The notes beneath the pieces were generated by a model, which saw nothing but the letters and a program-made list of their open reading frames with translations, did no database searches and was not told the DNA's origin. A DNA stretch of 64,000 bases, from positions 19,608,700-19,672,699 of the forward strand of contig OW285191.1 in assembly GCA_935421135.1 (NCBI GenBank), in the 5' to 3' direction. Below, piece after piece: positions 27,101-35,568 of this stretch (position 1 is the stretch's first letter; each line of letters begins with the position of its first letter). This stretch comes from Bugulina stolonifera. Its lineage: Eukaryota; Bryozoa; Gymnolaemata; Cheilostomatida; Bugulidae. Made by a program: the position numbers and the translations under genes.

Positions 27101-29547
27101 CATACATTTAGTACATACAATACATACTGTATGTTTCAGGTACACCTACAGGCTGCGTATCCTGTGGATGGAGTTCCCATGGCAACAGCCCAAGCCATAA
27201 TCTTACCAGAGCCCTACATTCTATATTGCAGGTAATTGGGGAGAGTATTATTTGAGCTGTAAGTTACTAATAATTGCTGTTTTGTTCAAAGTTACGAATT
27301 TCTGTTAATATACATGTACATGTAATAGTAACTGGTATTATACTGGTATACTAGCTATCATAGCTGCTAGAACAGAATGCAATGTACAGAAGAGAAGGAT
27401 GAGAGTAGTAGTATTCCTTTTACCTACAATATTACTGTACATAAGAGTGGTAACTAGCTACCAGCAGAATAACTACACTATGCAGTAGTAAGGTAGAAAT
27501 TAGGCCAGTGGGGAGCCAATAGATACACACTGGGTACTGAACAATACTTTGTCAGGCAGATCAAACCAACTCTTTTCAAAATTCTATTCTGGCACTTCAG
27601 TTCGATATGTGATAGTGACCGATTAGTCGTACAGTATATAATTATGCACCACGCTACTACATATAACTGTGCACTCACTATCAGCATAATTATGCATGTA
27701 CATGTATGCCAAGGGTGTATTGTTATAATTATTATAATAAAGTGTGTGTGTCCTGAGCATATTACTGGATGTAACAATCACGGGTGTATTAGGCCTATAC
27801 TAATTCATCTCTAGTATATTCTACGACCACCGGCTAGAGAGTTGTCTTCTCTCTTTTTTAGTACTGCATACCCTTTACTTGACTTGCATTTCCTCATTAG
27901 AGGGAACATTTAACCTCAGTATCAGTTGCAGATATCGGCAAACTCAGATTCGGGTAATAAAACGATGAACGTGCAACTGTTTGAAAAAGACAGTTCGAAA
28001 CAGGACATTTCGAAAGTGGATAGTTCAACAACGGGCAGTTCGAAAAGCCTAACCCCAAACCCCAACCACCAGATTTCAACTAATTTTTATTTTTAATACT
28101 ATTTTTTTTATTTACTTGATTAAATTAATTAATTAAAATTAATTATCTACAAGTTTTGTTCTTCTAAATATAATCTACGCAGTTTCAAACTGTGCTGTTT
28201 CGAACTATCCAGTTGTGAAACGTCCTGTTTCGAACTATCCAGTTGTGAAACGTCCTTGTTTCGAACTGTCTTTTTCGAAATGTCTCTTTACCTAAAACAG
28301 TGGGGAGATCTATGCTATGTCGAGCCAGGATACATGCACATGTAATTGGTAGATACATTGTAAACGTATGCCAGCATGTACAACCTAAGTGCACCCTAGC
28401 CCAAATTCCATGGGTAGCGTATGCCGGTAAGTTACTAGCATAATTAGGACGATGGAACCCAGGCTACCGCATACACATTGTAACATTTTTTGACCAGCAT
28501 TCGTGTAGATCATGTGATGGTTTGATTAGAAATTAGAAGCATGATGGACGTTAGCACTTTGAGATAATATTATATACTCTTACACTCGTCAAGTGGAGAC
28601 AAGTATGTTTGCAAATTCAACTGCCTACTGATAGTTTGTTTACATGAACTCTAACTCTTCAGACATGCTCCTCTAACTCTGTGAATATGCTTACTCATCC
28701 TGTTCCACAATTCAAGGAGATGATCCACCCATTGTATCACCTGATGCCTAAATAATTTCCTCCCTCCACCCTCCTCCTCCCTACCATAAATTTCAGGGGT
28801 CCCTCAGACTGGTAGACCCCCTACAGATCACTATTATTATAATGATACTAATTGGACCATATTTTACCTTGGACCATATTTTAACCTGAAGTTATCGGAT
28901 TTTGCACCATTTTGGTGTCTAATTTTGATAAAGTTTCCAATTACCGGGAGGGGGCTCAGGTGCACCTCCCGAACCCTCTCCACCGTCGCGCTGCGCGCAC
29001 CGTTTGGGGGGTTTCACGCCCTCAAGTGATTATGTTAGCTACCCTAGAGACCCCCACCTCTTTTCATAGACTTTGACCACTGCTCTCCAGAAGGGGAACG
29101 CAATTCATGGCTGAGTAGTAAATATATATTATATATAGAGTGCTGCTAGCAGCATATGGATAGTTTAGTTGTACTAACTGCCCCCATGCATGGGGGCAGT
29201 TAGTACAACTAACACACGTGTCCATGGTGAGGTGTGTGGTGAGCAGTAGGTCTACCCAGTATCTGATGTAGTATGTCACAGCTATACACACAAACTATCA
29301 CAGTGGTAAATGTACATGTTTATATACGTAGAGTAAACTGTGTTATAGCTCTTACACAATTGTTATTGTATCAAATGCTGAGTTAGGAATACTAATGTAT
29401 AAACTCACGTTTGCTGCCGGGTCCTTTGTGCAATGACCAGACAATAATAGCTGCCGACACAACAATGGCAGCTAGTAGAATGATCAACAGTAAGAAGTAG
29501 AGGGCAGCTCTTGGCCGAGATGAAAAACAACAGCTCCCCTTCCTCAT
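149..29547 (-). CDS. GGT: Gamma-glutamyltransferase, N-terminal 455 residues (3' end outside window)
   Basis: Nine exons: 29547-29409, 25161-25002, 24633-24511, 4625-4528, 4348-4162, 3673-3510, 3350-3195, 2734-2583, 336-149; all joins keep phase with AG/GT borders. The family cleaves the gamma-glutamyl bond of glutathione and transfers the group to amino acids or water at the outer cell surface. Residues 14-37 form one membrane anchor after a short basic, Cys-containing cytoplasmic tail, as in animal GGTs (type II). Family landmarks: GGSGVDAMIA, GIGGGGFM, substrate-binding Arg152 in DYRETAS, GGSIAVPGE, YHRIIEAMKFAYA. The autoprocessing site is G433/T434, giving a small subunit that starts TSQISILAGNGDAVSAT; T434 is the expected nucleophile. 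The residue two after it is Gln where related enzymes usually have His. The start was chosen as the Met before the anchor. The rest of the small subunit is not in the window; the last exon ends in donor GTGAGT. GGT1 versus GGT5-like orthology cannot be settled. Confidence 0.95.
511..1853. repeat. 22-bp minisatellite, about 61 units, in GGT intron 8
   Basis: Units read ACATGTATACGTAATATT followed by ACCT, with variants ATAATATT, GTAGTATT and AATATTTCCT. The variant pattern recurs at 352 bp (16 units; for example 747 and 1099), so blocks of units were also duplicated. On the transcribed (minus) strand each unit begins AGGTAATA, matching the donor of the adjacent exon. Removing the solo LTR at 1854-2575 leaves the array flush with that donor. 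Confidence 0.97.
1854..2575 (+). mobile_element. Solo LTR, family copy 1 (722 bp)
   Basis: Starts TGTGATGG and ends ATTACA, flanked by the 4-bp duplication GTAT (1850-1853 and 2576-2579). It has the internal order of an LTR: a TATA box near 2264 (CTATATAAAGGGCAC), then AATAAA at 2317-2322. A related sequence in inverse orientation lies at 37951-38740. No internal retrotransposon genes are present, so it is a solo LTR left by recombination. A 4-bp duplication would fit several LTR superfamilies; the family is not identified. The element sits inside the terminal unit of the 22-bp array and ends 7 bp from the GGT exon 8 donor. Confidence 0.9.
2317..2322 (+). promoter_or_regulatory. LTR polyadenylation signal AATAAA
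   Basis: AATAAA lies about 50 bp after the TATA box inside solo LTR copy 1, the expected spacing for promoter and R region of an LTR. The second copy has the same pair on the minus strand (TATA near 38300, AATAAA near 38240). Confidence 0.6.
2848..3120. repeat. 15-17-bp minisatellite in GGT intron 7
   Basis: About 17 units alternate between GTATTCAGTGGTACAAT and GTATTTGGTGGTACAT types, with GTGCTACAA variants. It fills much of the intron 2735-3194. Short open frames on both strands are by-products of the repeat. Confidence 0.95.
3859..4100. repeat. 30-bp minisatellite in GGT intron 5
   Basis: About six units of TTAACATACATGTACATATA plus CTACTTCACC. On the transcribed strand each unit carries TTAAGGTGAAGTAG, a weak donor-like string. 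The exon 5 donor, 60 bp away, is CTCAAGTGAGTAG, so relatedness is possible but not convincing. Confidence 0.92.
4626..4750. repeat. Two-copy tandem duplication next to the GGT exon 4 acceptor
   Basis: On the minus strand, about 50 bp are repeated ahead of exon 4. The first copy ends CATTTGATAAG; the second ends CATTCGACAG, the acceptor used (exon starts at 4625). The 3' splice region was therefore duplicated and the proximal copy is in use. Confidence 0.75.
4789..5030. mobile_element. MULE-like MITE, 242 bp
   Basis: Terminal inverted repeats of about 50 bp: left end GGGTAGTGGTAAAAGAC, right end (reverse complement) CGGTGGTGGTAAAAGAC, both followed by a shared ATGACGTGAGAG segment. A perfect 9-bp direct repeat, ATTAATATG, flanks it at 4780-4788 and 5031-5039. 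Long inverted repeats with 9-bp duplications are typical of Mutator-like elements. No coding capacity. It lies in GGT intron 3. Confidence 0.88.
5049..5133. repeat. 15-bp minisatellite (GTAGTACGCAGTAGT type)
   Basis: About six degenerate units just after the MITE in GGT intron 3. The remaining intron sequence from 5134 to 5673 shows no feature I can support. Confidence 0.85.
5674..24065. repeat. 18.4-kb satellite of 22-24-bp units in GGT intron 3, with higher-order structure
   Basis: About 780 monomers start CAGGTAATACATTAGTAT. Length classes are 24 bp (CATTAGTATAATACA), 23 bp (CATAGTATAATACA or CGTAGTATAATACA) and 22 bp (CATGTATAATACA), with point variants AGAGG, GGAAATAC, GTAATGCG and CATATTATAAT. 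Ordered strings of variants recur as long blocks: 8921-10824 matches 12441-14344 (offset 3,520), 15565-17490 matches 20011-21936 (offset 4,446), and 6592-7287 matches 17949-18644 (offset 11,357). This is higher-order repeat organisation produced by unequal exchange or segmental duplication. Minus-strand frames stay open for over a kilobase only because 24 is a multiple of 3 and the unit lacks stops in two frames. Flanking sequence is unique on both sides. Confidence 0.97.
24899..24974. repeat. 17-20-bp minisatellite in GGT intron 2
   Basis: About four units of TAGCTCTATGATATGTATA lie within 30-100 bp of the exon 2 donor (exon end 25002). The array does not overlap the donor. Confidence 0.85.
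25174..25750. repeat. 36-bp minisatellite next to the GGT exon 2 acceptor
   Basis: About 16 units of ACACTACATACATCACTATA plus TACAGCTACAGATATA. The array ends about 12 bp upstream (in gene sense) of the acceptor TTTGCAG at 25162. On the minus strand units carry CTGTATATAG, acceptor-like strings. A 327-residue plus-strand open frame through it is translated repeat. Confidence 0.95.
25751..26545. other. GGT intron 1, no further feature seen
   Basis: AT-rich intronic sequence. I find no conserved-looking reading frame, inverted repeat or RNA gene here. Confidence 0.5.
26546..26778. repeat. 18-bp minisatellite in GGT intron 1
   Basis: About 13 units of GTATTACAATACATATCT with variants ACGATACATATTT. 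Open frames on both strands here are repeat by-products. Confidence 0.93.
27140..27231 (+). other. Possible isolated plus-strand exon inside GGT intron 1
   Basis: A 92-bp stretch bordered by TATGTTTCAG and by CAGGTAATTG translates without stops in one frame (30 codons plus 2 nt), including YPVDGVPMATAQAIILPEPY. Its base composition is less AT-rich than the surroundings. No neighbouring exon in a compatible phase was found on the plus strand, and I do not recognise the peptide. It may be a stray exon, a pseudogene fragment or chance. Confidence 0.3.
27955..28299. mobile_element. MITE-like dispersed repeat, copy A
   Basis: Both ends are built of the motif CAGTTCGAAACAGGACATTT in inverted orientation, around an AT-rich core. 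The same arrangement, with about the same length and core (AACCACCAGA, then CAAGTTTTGTTCT), recurs at 32885-33143. Two copies with inverted ends indicate a non-autonomous DNA element; its exact termini and target duplication could not be fixed. Confidence 0.72.
29165..29212. repeat. Perfect 48-bp palindrome with no spacer
   Basis: Left arm TTAGTTGTACTAACTGCCCC continues to CATG and is followed at once by its exact reverse complement (centre ATGCAT at 29188/29189). It could form a 24-bp cruciform or RNA hairpin. It lies in GGT intron 1, about 200 bp inside the gene from exon 1. No matching second copy was noticed. Confidence 0.95.
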
Positions 29548-29659
29548 GCTGACTGTGCTGTGTCAACGCTGACTGTGCTATTGTAATACTAGTTGTACTG
29601 TCCACCTCTCCCACTCTCTCTCTCTCCCAGTCACCATTCTATTGCTATGTACACTCTGT

Positions 29660-29695
29660 CCAATCAGATAATCCTCTCAAGTTTCAACCAATCAG
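29660..29695 (-). promoter_or_regulatory. Paired CCAAT-type sites upstream of GGT
   Basis: CCAATCAG occurs at 29660-29667 and again at 29688-29695, 28 bp apart and 110-150 bp before the GGT start codon. This is a typical promoter-proximal placement for NF-Y sites. A CT-rich tract (29610-29630) lies between them and the ATG. No TATA box is evident. Function is inferred from motif and position only. Confidence 0.4.
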
Positions 29696-29769
29696 AAATT
29701 GGAATGTGAAGTGCTTTAGATATCAAGTATGTCTAGATTCTTGTATGATACAAATGTACATACAATTAT

Positions 29770-30207
29770 ATATATACACATCTAGAAGTATATGCAGTTG
29801 TTGTATAATATAATATATACACATCTAGAAGTATATGCAGTTGTTGTATAATATAATATATACACATCTAGAAGTATATACAGTTGTTGTATGATATAAT
29901 ATATACACATCTAGAAGTATATGCAGTTGTTGTATAATATAATATATACACATCTAGAAGTATATGCAGTTGTTGTATAATATAATATATACACATCTAG
30001 AAGTATATACAGTTGTTGTATAATATAATATATACACATCTAGAAGTATATACAGTTGTTGTATAATATAATATATACACATCTAGAAGTATATGCAGTT
30101 GTTGTATAATATAATATATACACATCTAGAAGTATATGCAGTTGTTGTATAATATAATATATACACATCTAGAAGTATATACAGTTGTTGTATAATATAA
30201 TATATAC
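29770..30207. repeat. 43-bp minisatellite upstream of GGT
   Basis: About ten nearly identical units containing ACACATCTAGAAGTATATGC, then AGTTGTTGTATAATATAA. It starts about 220 bp upstream of the GGT start codon, just beyond the CCAAT pair. Homogeneity is high (mainly GCAG/ACAG differences), so expansion is recent. Confidence 0.95.
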
Positions 30208-30860
30208 ATGTACACATTTAGATGCATCTACAGTATGCCATGTACTACTAAAATATAATGGTCAGCTGTAAGTAAAGACAGAGCTGGAACAGCTGGAATA
30301 CACCGGTTTTGTACGACTGGTATCAGGCTTACCAAGTCTCCCTGATTCCGCAGGAGACTCCCTGCTTTTCAACTCAAATTTTGGTACCCCACCTCACCCA
30401 GGATGAACACCCCCACCCAAATACTGAATCTCCCTGATTTTCATCAGTCGAACTTGGCAAGCCTGACTGGTATAGTTCCATATAATATTCCCTTTTACTA
30501 CACTGTAATAGTGGTGATAAACTATACAGTACATACATAGAATACATGTAGAAGTTTTTCCTCATCTAAGCAAAATATGCAAACTGGTGAGACTTGAAGG
30601 TTGCTGAATGTTATTACCATTATGGAATGATGAAATAGTTTGGTAATAACAGCTGCAGGAAAAATAGTATATATGATGATATGTAGCTGTGGTCTGAGAA
30701 GAATTCACACAAGCTACTTAGTCATGCTATGTCAAGTTGTCCTATTCAGTGTCCTTAACCACATCCCTCACAGAACTGTCAGTGTTTCTCCAACTTTGAG
30801 TAAAAGCAGGAGTGTGGAACTCTTATAGGAACCTGTAGGGTGGATTGTATCTGTATAAAC
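30208..30860. other. Intergenic sequence between GGT and the 27-bp array
   Basis: No gene supported. Short frames present here have no recognisable product. Confidence 0.5.
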
Positions 30861-31496
30861 CATGTGGTACCCTGAACTAATGACGTGGTACTCTCTTGTT
30901 AGACTAAGCATGTGGTGCTCTGTTGTTAGACTAAGCATGTGGTGCTCTGTTGTTAGACTAAGCATGTGGTACTCTGTTGTTAGACTAAGCATGTGGTACT
31001 CTGTTGTTAGACTAGCCATGTGGTACTCTGTTGTTAGACTAAGCATGTGGTGCTCTGTTGTTAGACTAAGCATGTGGTACTCTGTTGTTAGACTAAGCAT
31101 GTGGTGCTCTGTTGTTAGACTAAGCATGTGGTACTCTGTTGTTAGACTAAGCATGTGGTACTCTGTTGTTAGACTAACTATGTGGTACTCTGTTGTTAGA
31201 CTAAGCATATGGTGCTCTGTTGTTAGACTAAGCATGTGGTACTCTGTTGTTAGACTAAGCATGTGGTGCTCTGTTGTTAGACTAAGCATGTGGTACTCTG
31301 TTGTTAGACTAAGCATGTGGTACTCTGTTGTTAGACTAAGCATGTGGTACTCTGTTGTTAGACTAACTATGTGGTACTCTGTTGTTAGACTAAGCATGTG
31401 GTACTCTGTTGTTAGACTAAGCATGTGGTGTTCTGTTGTTAGACTAACTATGTGGTGCTCTGTTGTTAGACTAAGCATGTGGTACTCTGTTGTTGG
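30861..31496. repeat. 27-bp minisatellite, left part (split by transposon)
   Basis: About 23 units of GACTAAGCATGTGGTACTCT plus GTTGTTA; because 27 is a multiple of 3, both strands show long open frames that are not genes. The array resumes at 34771 with the same unit after the P-like element. Confidence 0.96.
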
Positions 31497-32061
31497 CATA
31501 GAGATAGGATAGAGCCAGTACTCGACCGCTATTACTATTACGGTCGTGAAGCCGGTCTGGACCCACTTCTTTGCTTTAGACGCAGTTCCGGTTTGCTATT
31601 AAATCCATTGTAACAATACGAAATCGATAACGTTTGCTCAACAAAATCACATATTTTGTGGCTATCAGTACTCTGCAAGTTAAGAACTATCTATGATACA
31701 TTAAAAATACAACTTCTGATATAATTGAAATTAATGAGAAGTCAACTACATATGCATTATATCTATTGCATTGCACTGTATTGTATTTTTGTTTTATCAT
31801 CTGCAGTGCAGAATTGTGGATGGTAAATCATATGACTATCATAACCAGACAAATATATATATATGCAAACAAGATTGAAAGCTAGCAAAAATGTTATAGA
31901 CATAGCAATAAAAGAATTAAATAACAAAAAAAATTGAAAAATTTATGATACACTTATTGTAAAATTATGTTACAGGTATTGAAATGAAGCAAAAGTTCAA
32001 TGTTTCAAATGTCTATTCATCAGCCGAGAATCGAAATACACTGTGTAAACACCTGCTTACA

Positions 32062-32497
32062 TCAAACCAGAATCTGCTTTACTAAATCAGTAGTATAAGT
32101 GAGGCCACCTCTGTTTTTGGCGTTCATCATCCTACGACATACAAATGATCGCCAAAGCCACCTGCAGACTTCCCCAGAAACTGCCGTGTAGAGTTCTTGC
32201 AATTTTTCCTGAAATATCCAAGAATATTCAGTGGGTGAGTGTTACAAGTTTGTAGCGATGTTAAACAGAAGGTATTGGAGCTTTTCACTTGCACCACCGT
32301 AAAGAAAATAAACCAGAGCTGGAGTCACAGTCAGCTGAATTGGCTACATTTAAAGTGGACACTGACCACTTCATCAACAGCTTTCTTGAATCTGCCCTAA
32401 AGCCTGTAGCAGTTGGGTTGTTGTTATGCTCTCCCATTCTATGAATCTTGCTGAACAAAGTCTTGAGAAACTCTAAAAGTAGCAGAATAAGTAGCAT
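32062..32497 (-). pseudogene. P-element/THAP9-like transposase remnant
   Basis: Two frames survive. At 32497-32285 a frame includes NNNPTATGFRADSRKLLMKW, like the NPTA-x-x-F-(x)n-RKLL segment of P-type transposases. At 32208-32062, after an acceptor-like TATTTCAG, a 48-residue frame contains KNRGGLTYTTDLVKQILV and a stop, resembling the conserved C-terminal NRGGL block. Possible splice: TGGTGCAA/GTGAAAAG to TTTCAG. The catalytic core and the THAP DNA-binding domain are not found, so the copy is defective. The assignment rests on motif memory, not a search. Confidence 0.55.
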
Positions 32498-32884
32498 CTG
32501 ATCTGTAGCAATAAAATATCAAAAATCATTCAAAACTTAGGAAACTCCCACGCAACGCACCTTTACACTGAATGTTATATACATATTATATTTATATATA
32601 TTATGATAACATACATGTATATAGGTATGTTTATACATTGTACCTTTGTACATATATATTACATGGACACGTGCGTGTAGATGATATAGCCTATTCCATC
32701 AAATATTATGGTAACACTGAAATTATTATCTTCCAAGATAAAATGCTATAAAAAGAGACATCAATTCCAATACCGACCTAGATTACTACCATATGAATAA
32801 TCTACATTCACGCTGACATCGGCTACTGAATCTTTAGGGTTAAGTGACAATACTATACTGGACATCTGCTGGACTGTCAGTTTG

Positions 32885-33143
32885 AGGACTGTGCGGCTAT
32901 TTGAAAATGACGTTTCGAAAGTGGACAGTTCAGTACTGGACAGTTCGAAATGCCTAAGCCCAAACCACCAGACTTTAACTAATTTTTAATATTTTTTTTA
33001 TTAATTTAATAAGTTAAAATGAACTTTCTGCAAGTTTTGTTCTCCTGAATGTAATCTACACAGTTTCGAACTGTCCTGTTTCTAACTGTCCAGCTGTGAA
33101 AAGTCCTGTTTCGAACTGTCTTTTTCTAAATGTCCCTTTACCC
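32885..33143. mobile_element. MITE-like dispersed repeat, copy B, inside the P-like element
   Basis: Same inverted TTCGAAACAGGAC-type ends and AT-rich core as copy A (27955-28299), clearly diverged in sequence. It must have inserted after, or been carried by, the P-like element. Confidence 0.7.
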
Positions 33144-34083
33144 AGTTTGAGCACCCGTCTGCCTTTTTTCTTGGACTAAAACTACAAAGGATCAAATATG
33201 TATAGCGTATTGAAGTTTGTACAAAAATATTGGCGATTGTAGCCACAAGCTACATAGCCTACTTTGTCAACAACCCTGTCAACATCATTGCACTTGAATA
33301 TTGGGGTTCAAACATTCAATATTTGGTTCGGAAAGGGAAACAAACATACAATTAATTAGTGAAAAAACTAGAATCCCAAACAAAACTTGGATCTAAACCT
33401 GGTGCTTTACCTGCAAATGGCTAGGGAAGTCCAAATACAGAAAGCATAACACCTTGCTTGAGACACTTCTAGCTTCCAACGAACGCTATGAAGCTGTCTA
33501 GCTCGAAGTGATCGGAGCACAGTCTTGAGTATAAATGGTTGGTGTGAAATCTAGACGTCTCAATGCTCTGACTCATTTATCCAAGAGTTTAGAGTTGCAT
33601 AAAATAACCTTTGAAATATGAACAGGAAAGGGGTTAATAACATTATTACACAATTATTTCAACATAATATCATACATCAGCACACATTATAATACAATAA
33701 TAAGGTAATTACTGTGGCAATGTATATAGGGCCTATAAATTTATTTACAACAGCGCATAACATGAGAATGACACTAAACATATTCTTGATAATGAACAAT
33801 AAGAATGAATATCTATAATATCATCAGTATGATTTATGATGTTAACGTATTATGTCTTGTTTTTTATAACCAAATAAAAACAAGTGCATGCCTGAAAGTT
33901 TCACAAGTCCTTTTGTCAACTACTATTAAAATTTTTTCCCACTATTACTGGTTGTTTTGGTAGTTGGTGGTGATAGTAGTTTAATAATTCTAACCTCTCT
34001 ATTTAGATCATCACTAGCTAGCAATTACATCTACCACTACTACAAATACTATAAAAAAAACAACAATAATAATGTGAACAACG

Positions 34084-34275
34084 CTATTGTCATTTCATTT
34101 TCCATTTTTTTTTTTTATAAAATTGGTTAATAATAATTATAACAAATAATAGTTATATCAATAATATAATATATTATAATATATAATATTATTATTATGA
34201 TGATAATATTATATGTCATAATATACAATATAATAATAATAATTATTATTATTATTATAATTATTATTATTATAA
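34084..34275. repeat. AT-only low-complexity tract
   Basis: Runs of T, then ATAATA/TATTAT trinucleotides in both orientations, able to fold on themselves. It lies within the P-like element. Confidence 0.85.
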
Positions 34276-34770
34276 ACTTAAAATTAATAACAGAAAACCT
34301 TTAGGGCCGGCCAGAATACTAAGAACAGTTTTGAGTCTCCCCAGGCTAGTTGTTCTAATCCGAGGCCAAAAAAAACTTAAACCAGCTTAACAACATGCTG
34401 TGCATACTACCAATAGCACCACAAATTAATTATTATTTTCATTATTTATTAGTTGCAATAACAGGAGTGGTGGTAGTAGTTCGTAGTAATGTAATTATTA
34501 TTATTTCAGAAAAATCAAAAAATATACGTTTGGACGTCAGGGGATGGCAAACTATATCATCAGCTAGCAGATTTTAAACTGTAAAGTAATAGCTTACGTG
34601 TGAAATGACTTGTCACGAGTCCTGGATGAGTTATTACTGCACAAAACTTTGGCATAACTAATTACATTCACGTGCAAAAGTGCAAACCGGAACTTTGTCT
34701 AAAGCAAAAAAGTGGGTCCTTACGGCTTCACTGGCTTTCTATATAGTACTGGCTCTATCCTACCTCTATG

Positions 34771-34946
34771 GTTGTTGGACTAACTATGTGGTACTCTGTT
34801 GTTAGACTAACCATGTGGTGCTCTGTTGTTAGACTAAGCATGTGATGCTCTGTTGTTGGACTAACTATGTGGTGCTCTGTTGTTAGACTAAGCATGTGGT
34901 GCTCTGTTGTTAGACTAAGCATGTGGTACTCTGTTGTTAGACTAAC
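34771..34946. repeat. 27-bp minisatellite, right part
   Basis: Six units of the same 27-bp repeat as 30861-31496, beginning with the 8-bp duplicate GTTGTTGG. Together they show one array interrupted by transposition. Confidence 0.95.
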
Positions 34947-35568
34947 AGTTTTAGTCAGGCACCAACAACCTGTCCACATCCTTTTATTTATCAACGTTCA
35001 ACATGTATGTAGTGTATGTAAATATATAACATAACATATAAATACTATTACTGAGTGTTTATCAGACGTGGTTAGTGACACCAAGACTGGATGTAATATA
35101 AATACTGTTTCATATTATTCATAGTAAACTTAGGGGTTGTGGTCTCTTGATATGATCAGCTCATATAATACACTGATTATTTGTAGAGGTCAACCACATG
35201 TTATATTGAGGCATATTGCATGATAGTAATAATATATTATATCCAGTAGAATAATACCATTACTCAGGCTGTGTTATATATCACATTATTATATATACAC
35301 ATAATTATCTATTTTCAATCAATGATGTACATTGAAATAGTAGCATATAAATGTAATATCATATCTATATATTATCTGTAATTGTATTTGTGTCCTACAT
35401 GTGAATCATTATACTACAGATGTATTGTGTACTACTGTATACTGTATAACCTACCACAGTGTAGTACATACTAAATAATACATATACGTGTGCATTAATA
35501 TCATCACTATGTTTAACAGTGATCGAGTGGACATTGTCCTCCTGTAGCCCATCACAACTAGCCATTTC
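34947..35568. other. Intergenic, 3' flank of the arylsulfatase gene
   Basis: AT-rich. No second gene is supported. A minus-strand AATAAA (TTTATT at 34981-34986) lies about 585 bp past the sulfatase stop; no closer canonical signal was seen. Confidence 0.45.

Larger units (their letters stand above)
31497..34770 (-). mobile_element. Decayed P-superfamily-like DNA transposon, 3.27 kb
   Basis: Imperfect terminal inverted repeats of about 90 bp begin CATAGAGATAGGATAGAGCC (left) and CATAGAGGTAGGATAGAGCC (right, reverse complement). A perfect 8-bp target duplication GTTGTTGG flanks it (31489-31496, 34771-34778). Eight-bp duplications are made by hAT and P elements; ends of the form CANRG fit P better than hAT. 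A transposase remnant on the minus strand (32062-32497) agrees. The element is inserted in the 27-bp array and itself hosts MITE copy B. Much of 33150-34700 is AT-rich without a coding frame, so it is probably inactive. Confidence 0.85.

Noticed and set aside
30768..31512. Open frames of 216-243 codons on both strands (VVRLSMWYS and LTTEYHMLS repeats)
   Set aside because: By-product of a 27-bp repeat; both strands open simultaneously and the array is cut by a transposon.
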